From contig NZ_CP155449.1 of assembly GCF_040518285.1 (NCBI RefSeq), positions 1,302,001 to 1,366,000 of the forward strand: a DNA stretch of 64,000 nt. Direction: 5' to 3'. This DNA comes from Knoellia sp. S7-12. GTDB lineage: Bacteria > Actinomycetota > Actinomycetes > Actinomycetales > Dermatophilaceae. The notes under the pieces were generated by a model. It was not told where the DNA came from, did no database searches, and saw only the letters and a list, made by a program, of their open reading frames with translations. Shown here piece after piece: positions 1 to 7,343 of this stretch (position 1 is its first letter; the number at the start of each line of letters is the position of its first letter). The translations under genes and the position numbers were made by a program.

Positions 1-122
1 TCCTCCTCAGGGTCGGAACGGATCGTGGACCTTCACCTACCGTAGTTGGTGAGGCCTGATCCGTGTCTGCGAGGGTCAGAGAGGGTGCCGATGCTGTCTG
101 TGCCGTTGTCATTGCCAGTGCG

Positions 123-128
123 TAGATT
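123..128 (+). promoter_or_regulatory. -10 box of a leaderless promoter
   Basis: TAGATT followed by 7 nt and then the ATG at 136. This TANNNT-N7-start layout implies transcription begins at or next to the start codon. It supports the Met-Cys start of the SRAP protein. No good -35 hexamer is seen. Confidence 0.55.
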
Positions 129-135
129 TGGTCAC

Positions 136-978
136 ATGTGCGGGCGCTACGCGGCAACGGCCAACCCTGACGAGTTGACTCTTGAGTTCGAGGTCGACGA
201 CGACCGCTTGACCGAGCCCACTCGCAGTGTCCTCGTCAACCCTCAGTCGCCTCCACCGGGCAGCCCTGACCACAACATGGCCCCGACCAAGCAAGCACCG
301 GTCATCCTCACCCGATCTCCACGAGGCGACGCCGACGGGGCGCCGGCGCGCCAGCTCCGACTGCTCACCTGGGGGCTCGTCCCGAGCTGGTCCAAGGACC
401 CGAAGTCCGGTGTGCGGATGATCAATGCTCGCGCCGAGTCGGTGCTGGTGAAGCCGGCCTACGCCAAGGCCGCAGCACGGCGGCGGTGTCTCGTCCCGGC
501 GCGGGGTTGGTACGAGTGGCAGGTCTCGCCGACCGCCACCGATGCCAAGGGCAAGGCGCTCAAGCAGCCGTTCTTCACCTCGCGTGACAACGGTGCAAGT
601 TGCGCGTTCGCCGGGCTCTACGAGTTCTGGCGCGATCCTGCCGTGGCCGGCAACGACGATCCCGCCGCATGGCTCACGACGTTCACGATCATCACGACCG
701 AGGCCGAGCCGGGGCTTGACCGCATCCACGACCGCCAGCCCCTTGTCCTCGACCAGGACGACTGGCAGGCGTGGCTCGACCCCGAGCTCACCGACGTCGG
801 CCACGTGGCCGCGCTGCTGCGGCCACGCGAGCCGGGACGCTTCACGGCATACCCCGTCTCTCGGGCCGTGAGCAGCAACCGGTCGAACGGGCCCCAGCTG
901 CTTGACCCGCTCCCAGCATCCGAGCTCCACGGTGTCGTCGACCCCATGACCGGCGAAATCATCGGATCCCCGTTATGA
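136..978 (+). CDS. SRAP (HMCES/YedK-type) abasic-site DNA-protein crosslink protein
   Basis: Predicted 280-residue SRAP protein. The family shields abasic sites in single-stranded DNA by forming a stable thiazolidine bond through the alpha-amine and thiol of Cys2. The chosen start gives Met-Cys-Gly-Arg-Tyr, so Cys2 becomes N-terminal once Met is removed; a longer reading from 46 would bury this cysteine and is rejected. Other active-site residues are visible: Asn97 in MINARAES, Glu127 in GWYEW and His198 in DRIHDRQP. A leaderless -10 box lies 7 nt upstream. The gene ends in an ATGA overlap with the following hydrolase, so the two are probably translationally coupled. Family assignment is firm. 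Confidence 0.93.
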   Translation: MCGRYAATANPDELTLEFEVDDDRLTEPTRSVLVNPQSPPPGSPDHNMAPTKQAPVILTRSPRGDADGAPARQLRLLTWGLVPSWSKDPKSGVRMINARAESVLVKPAYAKAAARRRCLVPARGWYEWQVSPTATDAKGKALKQPFFTSRDNGASCAFAGLYEFWRDPAVAGNDDPAAWLTTFTIITTEAEPGLDRIHDRQPLVLDQDDWQAWLDPELTDVGHVAALLRPREPGRFTAYPVSRAVSSNRSNGPQLLDPLPASELHGVVDPMTGEIIGSPL

Positions 979-1607
979 CCACGCGGCGGCTCGTCGAGGT
1001 CGACACTCCTCTGGGACCGGCGCACGCCCACGTGATGCGGCCGCCGCGCGCTCGCGGCACCGTGATCCTCACGCACGGCGCGAGTGGCCGCCTCGGCGGC
1101 GTCGACCTCACTGCTGTGCGCGATGGCCTCGTCGAGAGTGGCTGGGCAGTGGCCTTCGTGCAGCAGGCGTGGGGCGTTGCCGGACGGCGTATGCCGCCGC
1201 GTCCCGTCCCGCAGGACGAGGCCTGGCTCCCCGTGGTGCTGGCGTTGCGCAGCGGTCGTGGGCGGCTGCCCGGACCCTTGGTCCTGTCGGGCAAGAGCAA
1301 CGGTGCCCGCGTCAGCTGCCGCACGGCCGCCGAGCTCGGGGCAGACGCCGTGCTCTGTCTGTCGTTCCCGTTGCATCCGCCGGGCAAACCAGAGGTGTCG
1401 CGCGCCGACGAGCTGCGACTTCCCGTGGCCGCAGGTATCCCTCTCCACGTCATCCAAGGGGAGCGGGACCCGTTCGGAACCCCGGGTGAGGTGCGAGCAG
1501 AACTCGCGGACCCGGCATACGTCACCGCCGTCAAGGGTGAGCACACGATCAAGGTGACCGTTCCGCTCGTCGAGGCGGCGCGCGCCTTCCTCGAGACGGT
1601 CAGCTAG
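975..1607 (+). CDS. alpha/beta hydrolase of the KANL3/Tex30 (dienelactone-hydrolase-like) type
   Basis: Predicted 210-residue cytoplasmic alpha/beta hydrolase. An HGASG oxyanion-type turn lies near residue 34, the nucleophile elbow is GKSNG with Ser108, the acid is Asp165 in GERDPFG, and the base is His190 in KGEHTIK, so the catalytic triad is intact and in the usual order. The substrate is unknown. It overlaps the SRAP gene by ATGA, and this pairing suggests co-expression, possibly in DNA-damage conditions, but that link is inference only. Confidence 0.8.
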   Translation: MTTRRLVEVDTPLGPAHAHVMRPPRARGTVILTHGASGRLGGVDLTAVRDGLVESGWAVAFVQQAWGVAGRRMPPRPVPQDEAWLPVVLALRSGRGRLPGPLVLSGKSNGARVSCRTAAELGADAVLCLSFPLHPPGKPEVSRADELRLPVAAGIPLHVIQGERDPFGTPGEVRAELADPAYVTAVKGEHTIKVTVPLVEAARAFLETVS

Positions 1608-1640
1608 GTGTACTGACCCGGCAGGTTAGCTAGGGGAGGC

Positions 1641-2180
1641 TCAGAGCGCGCCGCCCGCGGCTTCGGGGGCGGAGTTGTCCGTGGGCTCGGCCTGGGGCTC
1701 GCGGGCCAGGTGCTCCTCGATCTGGAACCAGTCCGCACCTGCGCGCTCGGTGATCGTGAGCAGGGTGTTCATCGATGAGACCTCCTCGACCTGCTCCTTG
1801 AGGAACCACAGCATGAACTGCTCACTGAGGACATCACCCTCGGCGCGGGCGGCGCGGAAGAGCGCCTCGCACTGCTCGGTGACGGCCTTCTCTTGCTGGA
1901 GCGCGAGAGCGATGGGCTCAGCCGGCCGCTCGAAGGCGTTGCGCACCGCGTCGACGCCGGGGATCTCGACTTCCCAGTCACGGTCCAGCATGTAGCGCAC
2001 CATCATCATGGCGTGGTTGCGCTCCTCGACGCTCTGCGCGTAGAAGCGCTCGGCGAGCCGGGGGAGGTCCAGGTCGTCGAACCAGATCGCGATGGCGATG
2101 TATTGCTGACTCGCGGTGAACTCGTGGCGAACCTGCTCCCCGAGCAGGGTGACGAAGGAGGACGTGGTCGGCGTGGTCAT
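1641..2180 (-). CDS. ferritin (BfrB-like, non-heme)
   Basis: 179-residue ferritin: a four-helix iron-storage subunit that oxidises Fe(II) at a ferroxidase centre and forms a 24-mer cage. Helix signatures include HEFTASQQYIA, SVEERNHAMMMV (the ExxH of the di-iron site), EQCEALF and EQFMLWFLKEQVEEV. The ATG at 2180 is preferred over the TTG two codons upstream because a TANNNT box sits 6 nt before it. The last ~15 residues are a charged, Ala-rich tail. It is divergent from sigR; the 157-bp gap holds both promoters, so oxidative stress control of iron storage is plausible but not shown. Confidence 0.9.
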   Translation of the reverse strand: MTTPTTSSFVTLLGEQVRHEFTASQQYIAIAIWFDDLDLPRLAERFYAQSVEERNHAMMMVRYMLDRDWEVEIPGVDAVRNAFERPAEPIALALQQEKAVTEQCEALFRAARAEGDVLSEQFMLWFLKEQVEEVSSMNTLLTITERAGADWFQIEEHLAREPQAEPTDNSAPEAAGGAL

Positions 2181-2186
2181 GCGCAA

Positions 2187-2192
2187 ACGCTA
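2187..2192 (-). promoter_or_regulatory. -10 box of the ferritin leaderless promoter
   Basis: On the minus strand TAGCGT is followed by 6 nt (TTGCGC) and the ATG at 2180. No Shine-Dalgarno sequence is present, as expected for a leaderless message. Confidence 0.55.
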
Positions 2193-2198
2193 CACGCG

Positions 2199-2225
2199 GG
2201 GAATGGTGCATCTCTGCCGCCTGTT
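2199..2225 (+). promoter_or_regulatory. SigR (SigH-type) promoter of sigR-rsrA
   Basis: GGGAAT at 2199-2204, an 18-nt spacer, then GTT at 2223-2225. This matches the SigR consensus GGGAAT-N18-GTT known from Streptomyces exactly, and implies autoregulation of sigR. The expected transcript start is near 2233, about 105 nt before the ATG. Confidence 0.85.
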
Positions 2226-2337
2226 GACACCAAGGTCCCGCACCCGTCCAACGGTTGCATCGCGTCACCGAAAGGTCTGATCCGTGCTCGTCCTGAACAC
2301 GACGTCACCCGCAGAGACGGGTCTAGGGTGGAGTGCG

Positions 2338-2964
2338 ATGAGCACACCACAGACGACCAGCGACGAGCCCACGGTGGATGTCGCGACCGAGACACTGGCG
2401 GAGCGTCAGGCACGCTTCGAAGCGGAGGCCCTGCCGCTGATCGACCAGCTCTACGCCGCCGCCATGCGGACGACCCGCAACCCGGCCGATGCCGAGGACC
2501 TCCTGCAGGAGACCTACGCGAAGGCTTTCGCCGCGTTCCACCAATACAAGCCCGGGACCAACCTCCGGGCCTGGATGTATCGCATCCTCACGAACACCTA
2601 CATCAACACCTATCGCAAGAAGCAGCGCGAGCCGTTGCAGTCCGATGCGGCCGAGGTCGAGGACTACCAACTCGCTCGAGCCGAGTCGCACACGAGTTCC
2701 GGCCTGAAGTCGGCCGAGGCACAAGCCCTCGACCACCTGCCCGACTCCGAGGTGAAGCGGGCCCTTCAGGATCTCCCCGAGGACTTCCGGATGGCGGTCT
2801 ACCTCGCCGACGTCGAGGGCTTCGCCTACAAGGAGATCGCCGAGATCATGGGAACGCCCATTGGCACCGTGATGTCACGACTCCACCGCGGACGACGTCA
2901 GCTCCGCGAAATGCTGACTGAGTATGCCGCCGAGCGCGGCTTCGGCAAGGAGGTCTCGTCGTGA
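2338..2964 (+). CDS. sigR: ECF RNA polymerase sigma factor SigR
   Basis: 208-residue group 4 sigma factor controlling the disulphide (thiol) stress regulon. Region 2 is seen in [18 protein letters not shown] and [16 protein letters not shown]; region 4 in [22 protein letters not shown] and the helix-turn-helix [13 protein letters not shown]. The ATG at 2338 is preceded by GGAG at 2330-2333. An in-frame GTG at 2284 would add 18 residues and lies downstream of the predicted transcript start; in Streptomyces a longer, unstable SigR' isoform is made from an upstream start, so the extension could be real. The next gene, its zinc anti-sigma factor, overlaps by GTGA. Confidence 0.94.
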   Translation: MSTPQTTSDEPTVDVATETLAERQARFEAEALPLIDQLYAAAMRTTRNPADAEDLLQETYAKAFAAFHQYKPGTNLRAWMYRILTNTYINTYRKKQREPLQSDAAEVEDYQLARAESHTSSGLKSAEAQALDHLPDSEVKRALQDLPEDFRMAVYLADVEGFAYKEIAEIMGTPIGTVMSRLHRGRRQLREMLTEYAAERGFGKEVSS

Positions 2965-3278
2965 ACGAGAACGTCAACGGCAACCAGACTGACTCTGGTG
3001 TCGAGTCCCACGCTGGATCTCATTCGGAGTCCCACGCCGAGTGCTCGGAGGTTCTGCACCGGATCTATGAGTACCTCGACGGCGAGATGCAACCGGCCGA
3101 CGTCGCCAGGGTGGCTCAGCACCTCGAGGCCTGCGGGCCGTGCCTCCACGAGCACGACCTCGACCGCGCGGTCAAGGCCGCGGTGCGACGCATAGGCGCC
3201 TCCGAGGCGTGCCCAGATCAGCTCCGGGTGCAGATCCTGCAAAGGATCACCATGGTGCGGATCGAACTCGACGGCTGA
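2961..3278 (+). CDS. rsrA: zinc-containing redox anti-sigma factor RsrA
   Basis: 105-residue ZAS-family anti-sigma factor that binds SigR when reduced and releases it on disulphide formation. The signature H54-x3-C58-x2-C61 (HLEACGPC) and the upstream Cys28 ([16 protein letters not shown]) are all present, matching the residues that bind zinc and form the trigger disulphide in the Streptomyces protein. The N-terminal ~25 residues are Ser/His/Glu-rich and probably unstructured. Translationally coupled to sigR through GTGA, which keeps the two proteins balanced. Confidence 0.94.
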   Translation: MNENVNGNQTDSGVESHAGSHSESHAECSEVLHRIYEYLDGEMQPADVARVAQHLEACGPCLHEHDLDRAVKAAVRRIGASEACPDQLRVQILQRITMVRIELDG

Positions 3279-3313
3279 GAACAGCAGCTACCGGGCGCCC
3301 CGGCCCCGGACGC

Positions 3314-3353
3314 GACGAAGGGGCGACCACCATGCGGCGGTTGCCCCTTCGTC
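3314..3353. terminator. bidirectional hairpin terminator between rsrA and the bL37 gene
   Basis: GACGAAGGGGC at 3314-3324 pairs perfectly with GCCCCTTCGTC at 3343-3353 (11 bp); three more pairs including one G-T wobble extend the stem inward. It lies between two convergent genes. No long T-run. Confidence 0.7.
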
Positions 3354-3369
3354 ATCTACTGCGCAGTGC

Positions 3370-3444
3370 TCAGGCGTTGGGCTTGCGGCCGTGGTTGGCC
3401 TTGTTGCCCTTGCGCGAGCGGCGCTTGCGGGCGCGCTTGCTCAT
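3370..3444 (-). CDS. 50S ribosomal protein bL37
   Basis: A 24-residue, extremely basic protein: MSKRARKRRSRKGNKA followed by NHGRKPNA. The pattern of a Lys/Arg-rich start and the ending KANHG-[KR]-[RK]-PN matches bL37, the small subunit found in actinobacterial (mycobacterial) large ribosomal subunits. A strong AGGAG (3451-3455 on the minus strand) lies 6 nt before the ATG. It is convergent with sigR-rsrA. Too short for most gene callers, so easily missed. Identity rests on my memory of the family, not on an alignment. Confidence 0.85.
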   Translation of the reverse strand: MSKRARKRRSRKGNKANHGRKPNA

Positions 3445-3555
3445 GGGGTCTCCTCGAGTATCGGGTGTGAACGGGCGACCATGAGCCCTGACGGTGCCAA
3501 GGGCCCCACAGGTCACTCGTGCGTCACTGACATTGTCGCACACCTGAGATGCATG

Positions 3556-3575
3556 GGACGATGTACAAATCGTCC
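3556..3575. promoter_or_regulatory. operator-like dyad upstream of the secreted-peptide gene
   Basis: GGACGAT (3556-3562) and ATCGTCC (3569-3575) are perfect inverted repeats with a 6-nt centre (GTACAA). A TACAAA hexamer that could serve as a -10 box sits inside. A second short dyad, CTGGTC-GG-GACCAG at 3584-3597, directly precedes the AAAGG ribosome binding site. Confidence 0.4.
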
Positions 3576-3611
3576 TGACCTCCCTGGTCGGGACCAGCGA
3601 AAGGTCTCATC

Positions 3612-3752
3612 ATGCGCGCTATCCGTCTCGCCGCTGTTGCCCTCCTCTTCTCCCTCGTCGGAATCTTCGGCGCCTCGGCTGCTCAGGCCGACGGCAAGGC
3701 TGGTCTGAAGACAGCCACAACGATCCAGTACGGTTGGGCCTGGAACGGCTGA
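3612..3752 (+). CDS. small secreted peptide (46-residue precursor), unknown function
   Basis: 46 codons starting at ATG 3612, with AAAGG 7 nt upstream. Residues 1-26 form a classic Sec signal peptide: basic start (MRAIR), hydrophobic core (LAAVALLFSLVGIFG) and an Ala-x-Ala site (AQA) before Asp27. The mature peptide would be 20 residues, ending KTATTIQYGWAWNG, with three aromatic residues (two Trp, one Tyr) near the C-terminus and no cysteine. I do not recognise a family. The stop is 25 bp before two coupled membrane HD-domain genes on the same strand, so it looks like the first gene of an operon and could be a signal or toxin sensed by them. That role is a guess; the coding call rests on signal-peptide quality and spacing. 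Confidence 0.65.
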   Translation: MRAIRLAAVALLFSLVGIFGASAAQADGKAGLKTATTIQYGWAWNG

Positions 3753-3777
3753 GCCAAAAGGAAGCCGCTGCCGACTC

Positions 3778-4986
3778 GTGATCGCAACCTCGGGTCCACA
3801 CGTCCGCGTGTGGATCTATATCGTCGCGACTTCCGTGGTTGCGATCGCGCTGGCGTTCCTGTGCATCCGCGAGTCGCCCCCGTTGAACGATGCCAGCGAT
3901 CTGGCTGTCCTCGTGATCCTCGGTGCGGCCGGTTGGTGGTTGCCCGCAGCCGATGTCGGAGGTCGGGCCTCCGCAGCGGCATCTGACGTCGTCACGTTGG
4001 CCGCTGTCGCGATTCTTGGTCCCTTCGGAGCAGGATTGGTGGGGCTCACGACTGGTGTGTTCCGCCGAGGGCAGTGGCGTGTTCGGTGGTTCAACGCCGT
4101 CATGGGGGCGTGCTCTGCGATGTCGGCGGGTTTGGTCTACACCGCACTTGGTGGTTTCTTCGACTCGTCCAACCTTCGTGGCCTGGACGAATTGAGTCTC
4201 AGGGTTGGCGGTCCCCTTGTCGTGGCGGGGGCCGTGTTCTTGGTGATCAACGCCCTGCTTCTCTCTGGAATCGTCCGGCTCAGCAATGGCATTCCGGTGC
4301 GCCTCCAACTGATCAGCCTCATGTCCGGTACGGGACTCACCCAGCTCGGGTATGCAGTCATCGCCTTCATCGTGGTGATTCTCTGGATGCCGGCCGGGAT
4401 GGAAGAGGTTTCGGTACTCGTGGTTCTGGCGCCGCTCATGGGTGCGCGATGGGCGCTCCTCCTCTACGGGGAGGAACGCCATGCGCGGGAGCGTGCGTTG
4501 GGCGCACTGGTGGCCGCCATCGAGACTCGGGACCCGAGTTTGGAGGGCCACAGCGGTCGGGTGTCGACTCTGGCAGCGGGGATGGCTCAGGATCTTGGTC
4601 TGGGTCCGCAGGCGGTCGCTGACGTTCGTACCGCGGGCCTTCTGCACGATCTCGGTCGTGTGGTTGTGGCTCCGGGTACCGAAGGGCCCGGAGCGGAAGC
4701 GGCTGCCCAGCGCGGCTTGGCGATGTTGCGCGACCTTCCTTTCCTTGAGGGTGCCTCCGCAGTGATGAGTGAGGTCGCACTGCCGGGCTCAAAGTCACTC
4801 GGTGCTGAGATCGTTCACGCAGCTGACGACTTCGATCTGATGCGTATGGGGCCTGATGCCGTGCCGGCTCAGGTGGCCATCTCGCGCCTCAGGGATGCCT
4901 CAGGTCCAGGGCACGAAGCGGTACTTGATGCCCTCATCCGGGTCGCGACCCTGCGTGAGTCACAGGTTGATGAGGTGGGCGTGTGA
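3778..4986 (+). CDS. membrane protein with degenerate HD-GYP-like domain (first of pair)
   Basis: 402 residues. The first ~230 contain about six or seven hydrophobic membrane segments (for example IYIVATSVVAIALAFL, LVVAGAVFLVINALLL, VIAFIVVILWM). The C-terminal part resembles HD-GYP phosphohydrolases: ETRDPSLEGHSGRV gives His258, and AGLLHDLGRV gives His290-Asp291. The distal ligands of active HD-GYP proteins (the later His residues and the HHE..GYP block) are not found; the corresponding stretch reads SEVALPGSKSLG. It may bind metal weakly or act as a sensor rather than degrade cyclic di-GMP. GTG start at 3778, 25 bp after the secreted peptide; AAAGGAAG lies 14 nt upstream. Ends in a GTGA overlap with its paralogue. 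Confidence 0.75.
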   Translation: MIATSGPHVRVWIYIVATSVVAIALAFLCIRESPPLNDASDLAVLVILGAAGWWLPAADVGGRASAAASDVVTLAAVAILGPFGAGLVGLTTGVFRRGQWRVRWFNAVMGACSAMSAGLVYTALGGFFDSSNLRGLDELSLRVGGPLVVAGAVFLVINALLLSGIVRLSNGIPVRLQLISLMSGTGLTQLGYAVIAFIVVILWMPAGMEEVSVLVVLAPLMGARWALLLYGEERHARERALGALVAAIETRDPSLEGHSGRVSTLAAGMAQDLGLGPQAVADVRTAGLLHDLGRVVVAPGTEGPGAEAAAQRGLAMLRDLPFLEGASAVMSEVALPGSKSLGAEIVHAADDFDLMRMGPDAVPAQVAISRLRDASGPGHEAVLDALIRVATLRESQVDEVGV

Positions 4987-6272
4987 GGCGCCCGCAGCTC
5001 AGGGCCGAACCGGTGGTGCTCTTTCTCGCAGCTGTCACAGTCGTCTGGTCCCTGGCGACCGAACACGCCACGATCATCGACTCCATCAAAGAACATCGGT
5101 CGGTCTTCGTTGCCTTTCCAGTGGCCATCGTTGTGGGTGAGTTCTTCAGGGTGCGTATGCCGTCCGGTCGGGTGGTGGCTCCGGTGGCGACAGCGTCCGC
5201 GATCGCGTTGGCGGTTCTTGGACCGGTTTACGGACAACCAACGTTCGACGTTTCCGCGGGAGTCATCAGCCTCGTTGTCTCTGCGGCTTTGAGTGTTGGG
5301 CTGCTTCTGCGACGAATCACGGGTCGCGCTTCCGAGTGGTACATCGTTGCTGCCCGCACCATCGCAGTAGGCGTCACTGCCGCAGTCCTGCGCGCCCCGT
5401 CGTTCGGGGGTGGCGGCGCTTGGGCGTGGCTGTTGGATCCAGGCCGCCCGGAGTGGCTTGTCGCTCTCGTGATGATGGGTGCAGCAGCCGCGGGACTCTA
5501 TGTCGACTTGGTTCTCACCGGCCTGGTGCGGGCCAAGCGACGAGCGCTGCCGGTGGCGAGCACTCTCCGTGAGGAGCTGGGGGAGGCGCAGGCGCTCACC
5601 CTGGGTGTACTGGCGGCCGGACCTCTGGTGGCGTTCCTGGCTCCGGTCGTGGGCCTGGCATCGCTGCCCTTGGGCCTGCTGCCGATGGTGCTGACGTACT
5701 TCGCGGTGCGCCGCTACACGACGAACCGCGAGACCTACCGGCAGACGATTGCCACTCTGTCCCGCCTCACCGAGGTCGCTGGATATACCCCGACAGGGCA
5801 TGCCTCTCGAGTGGCTGCTCGCTCGGTGAGCATCGCGCGCTCCATGGGAATGCACGCTGAGGACGTCCAAGAGCTTGAGTACGCCGCCTTGCTCCATGAC
5901 CTCGGTCAGGTCGGGCTGAGGTCCCCGATCCCTGACGGGGCAACGGTTCTCGCGGCACCTGCTGACCAGCGAAGGATCGCGTCCGAGGGGGCCCGCATCG
6001 TGCGTCGCACCGAGGTCCTCGACCGGGTCGCCGACCTCATGGAGGGACAGACAACACCCTTTCGCCACGTGCGCGAATGGGGCGAGAAGGTGCCGTTGGA
6101 GAGTCGCATCATCAAGGTCTCCAACGCCTTTGACGATTTCTCGCACGGTCGGGCCGACGCTACGTCCATCGACGCGGCCTTGGAGCGGATCCACTTGGGG
6201 CTGGGATACGAGTACGACCCAGAAGTCGTCGAGGCGCTCATCCGCTCAGTGAAGATGACGCCACCCACCTGA
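4983..6272 (+). CDS. membrane protein with degenerate HD-GYP-like domain (second of pair)
   Basis: 429 residues, same design as its upstream neighbour. Hydrophobic segments span roughly residues 10-250. The soluble domain carries TPTGHASRVAARS (His273) and ALLHDLGQVGL (His305-Asp306), then diverges: the region where HHExxDGxGYP should lie reads VADLMEGQTTPFRHV, without the His pair or GYP. SRIIKVSNAFDDF is typical of the last HD-GYP helix. The GTG start overlaps the stop of the previous gene (GTGA), so both are made together and may form a hetero-oligomer. A strong terminator follows directly. Function unknown; the family call is good, the loss of catalytic residues is read directly from the sequence. 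Confidence 0.77.
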   Translation: MRRPQLRAEPVVLFLAAVTVVWSLATEHATIIDSIKEHRSVFVAFPVAIVVGEFFRVRMPSGRVVAPVATASAIALAVLGPVYGQPTFDVSAGVISLVVSAALSVGLLLRRITGRASEWYIVAARTIAVGVTAAVLRAPSFGGGGAWAWLLDPGRPEWLVALVMMGAAAAGLYVDLVLTGLVRAKRRALPVASTLREELGEAQALTLGVLAAGPLVAFLAPVVGLASLPLGLLPMVLTYFAVRRYTTNRETYRQTIATLSRLTEVAGYTPTGHASRVAARSVSIARSMGMHAEDVQELEYAALLHDLGQVGLRSPIPDGATVLAAPADQRRIASEGARIVRRTEVLDRVADLMEGQTTPFRHVREWGEKVPLESRIIKVSNAFDDFSHGRADATSIDAALERIHLGLGYEYDPEVVEALIRSVKMTPPT

Positions 6273-6289
6273 CAGGTGGCAGCACGTCG

Positions 6290-6322
6290 AAGGCCCCGGC
6301 ACACACCGTGTGCCGGGGCCTT
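6290..6322. terminator. strong terminator hairpin, bidirectional
   Basis: A perfect 15-bp stem (AAGGCCCCGGCACAC at 6290-6304 with GTGTGCCGGGGCCTT at 6308-6322) and a 3-nt loop. It ends the HD-domain operon and, on the other strand, sodN. Confidence 0.85.
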
Positions 6323-6344
6323 GGATCATGAGTCGCTGTCGCGG

Positions 6345-6746
6345 TCAGGCCTTCTTGGTCTCCTTGAAGATCCTGTCGATCTCGTCGATCTTTGCGAGCA
6401 GCTCGTCGGCCTTGGCGGCGTCGAACTCACCCTTGGTGCCCGAGGCGCCGGCCAACTTGGTGGCCTCGTTGATGAGGGTGTGCAGGTCGGGGTACTTCTC
6501 GAAGTGCGGCGGCTTGAAGTAGTCGGTCCACAGCACCCAGAGGTGCTCCTTGACGAGCTGCGAGCGCTGCTCCTTGATGAGCACGGCGCGGGTACGGAAG
6601 TCGGGATCGTCGTTGTCGGCGACCTTGGCAATGATCCCCTTGATCGACTCCGCCTCGATGCGGGCCTGAGCGGGGTCATAGACGCCACAGGGCAGGTCGC
6701 AGTGGGCGCTGACATCGGTGATGCTGAACAGACTGGGGAGGCGCAT
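6345..6746 (-). CDS. sodN: nickel superoxide dismutase
   Basis: 133-residue precursor of the Ni-dependent enzyme that dismutates superoxide in the cytoplasm. The nickel hook HCDLPCGVYDP begins at residue 15; His15 becomes the N-terminus and Cys16 and Cys20 are the thiolate ligands after removal of the 14-residue leader MRLPSLFSITDVSA. The rest is the usual four-helix bundle with no cysteines. AAAGGGA is a good ribosome binding site before the ATG at 6746. The maturation protease gene sodX lies 66 bp upstream on the same strand. Confidence 0.96.
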   Translation of the reverse strand: MRLPSLFSITDVSAHCDLPCGVYDPAQARIEAESIKGIIAKVADNDDPDFRTRAVLIKEQRSQLVKEHLWVLWTDYFKPPHFEKYPDLHTLINEATKLAGASGTKGEFDAAKADELLAKIDEIDRIFKETKKA

Positions 6747-6812
6747 GAACGTCCCTTTCGTTGGGCTGAGTTGTGGCCACTTCCCAACCTACAACGACGC
6801 GACCAGCCAGGG

Positions 6813-7172
6813 TCAGGGCGTATGCCGTGTGGTCACCCTGCCGGGTCGGGGATAAACCCGTGCCACGACTACCGCGACGACGTCGGATTGGTCGAGGGAC
6901 CCCACCTCGAAGGACGTCACGCCCTCACGGGGATTGTCGGAGTCGAGCCACCACCTGTCGGGGGCGTCCGGGTCGACACCGCTGACTCGCTTGATCGAGA
7001 GCGGCCGCGAGGCACCTGTGGCGTCGGGCGGAAGGCGAACGACGGCCACGACGCCGGGACGGACACGGGAACCCCACAGGGCGAGCAGGAGGTCACCCTC
7101 AAGCAGGGTCGGCTCCATGGACCGGCCACGCACCCGCACGACACGGGGACGGGGAATCGACCGGAGGCGCAC
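6813..7172 (-). CDS. sodX: nickel-type superoxide dismutase maturation protease SodX
   Basis: About 119 residues of the signal-peptidase (S24/S26) fold that cleaves the SodN leader to expose the nickel hook. RGRSMEPTLLEGD contains the nucleophile Ser18 and LSIKRV the general base Lys61; WWLDSDNPREG is the conserved substrate-side segment. No membrane anchor, as in other SodX. The start is uncertain: GTG at 7172 gives VRLRSIPRPRVV, the usual beginning; no better start is seen nearby and no clear ribosome binding site precedes it. Co-oriented with sodN. Confidence 0.85.
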   Translation of the reverse strand: MRLRSIPRPRVVRVRGRSMEPTLLEGDLLLALWGSRVRPGVVAVVRLPPDATGASRPLSIKRVSGVDPDAPDRWWLDSDNPREGVTSFEVGSLDQSDVVAVVVARVYPRPGRVTTRHTP

Positions 7173-7343
7173 GCGCTGATTGTGGCATTGCGCACGCGCC
7201 GAGAGCGGGACGGACTGTCTCGGAGCGTGCGAGGATGGCCGAGCGCGGCACACCTCCCGCCTCTCGACGTCCCCCACCCGGGACTCGGCCCGTCGCACCG
7301 ACCTTCTCGGTAGCGCATGTTCTTTCTGTTGGGAGCCACCGTC

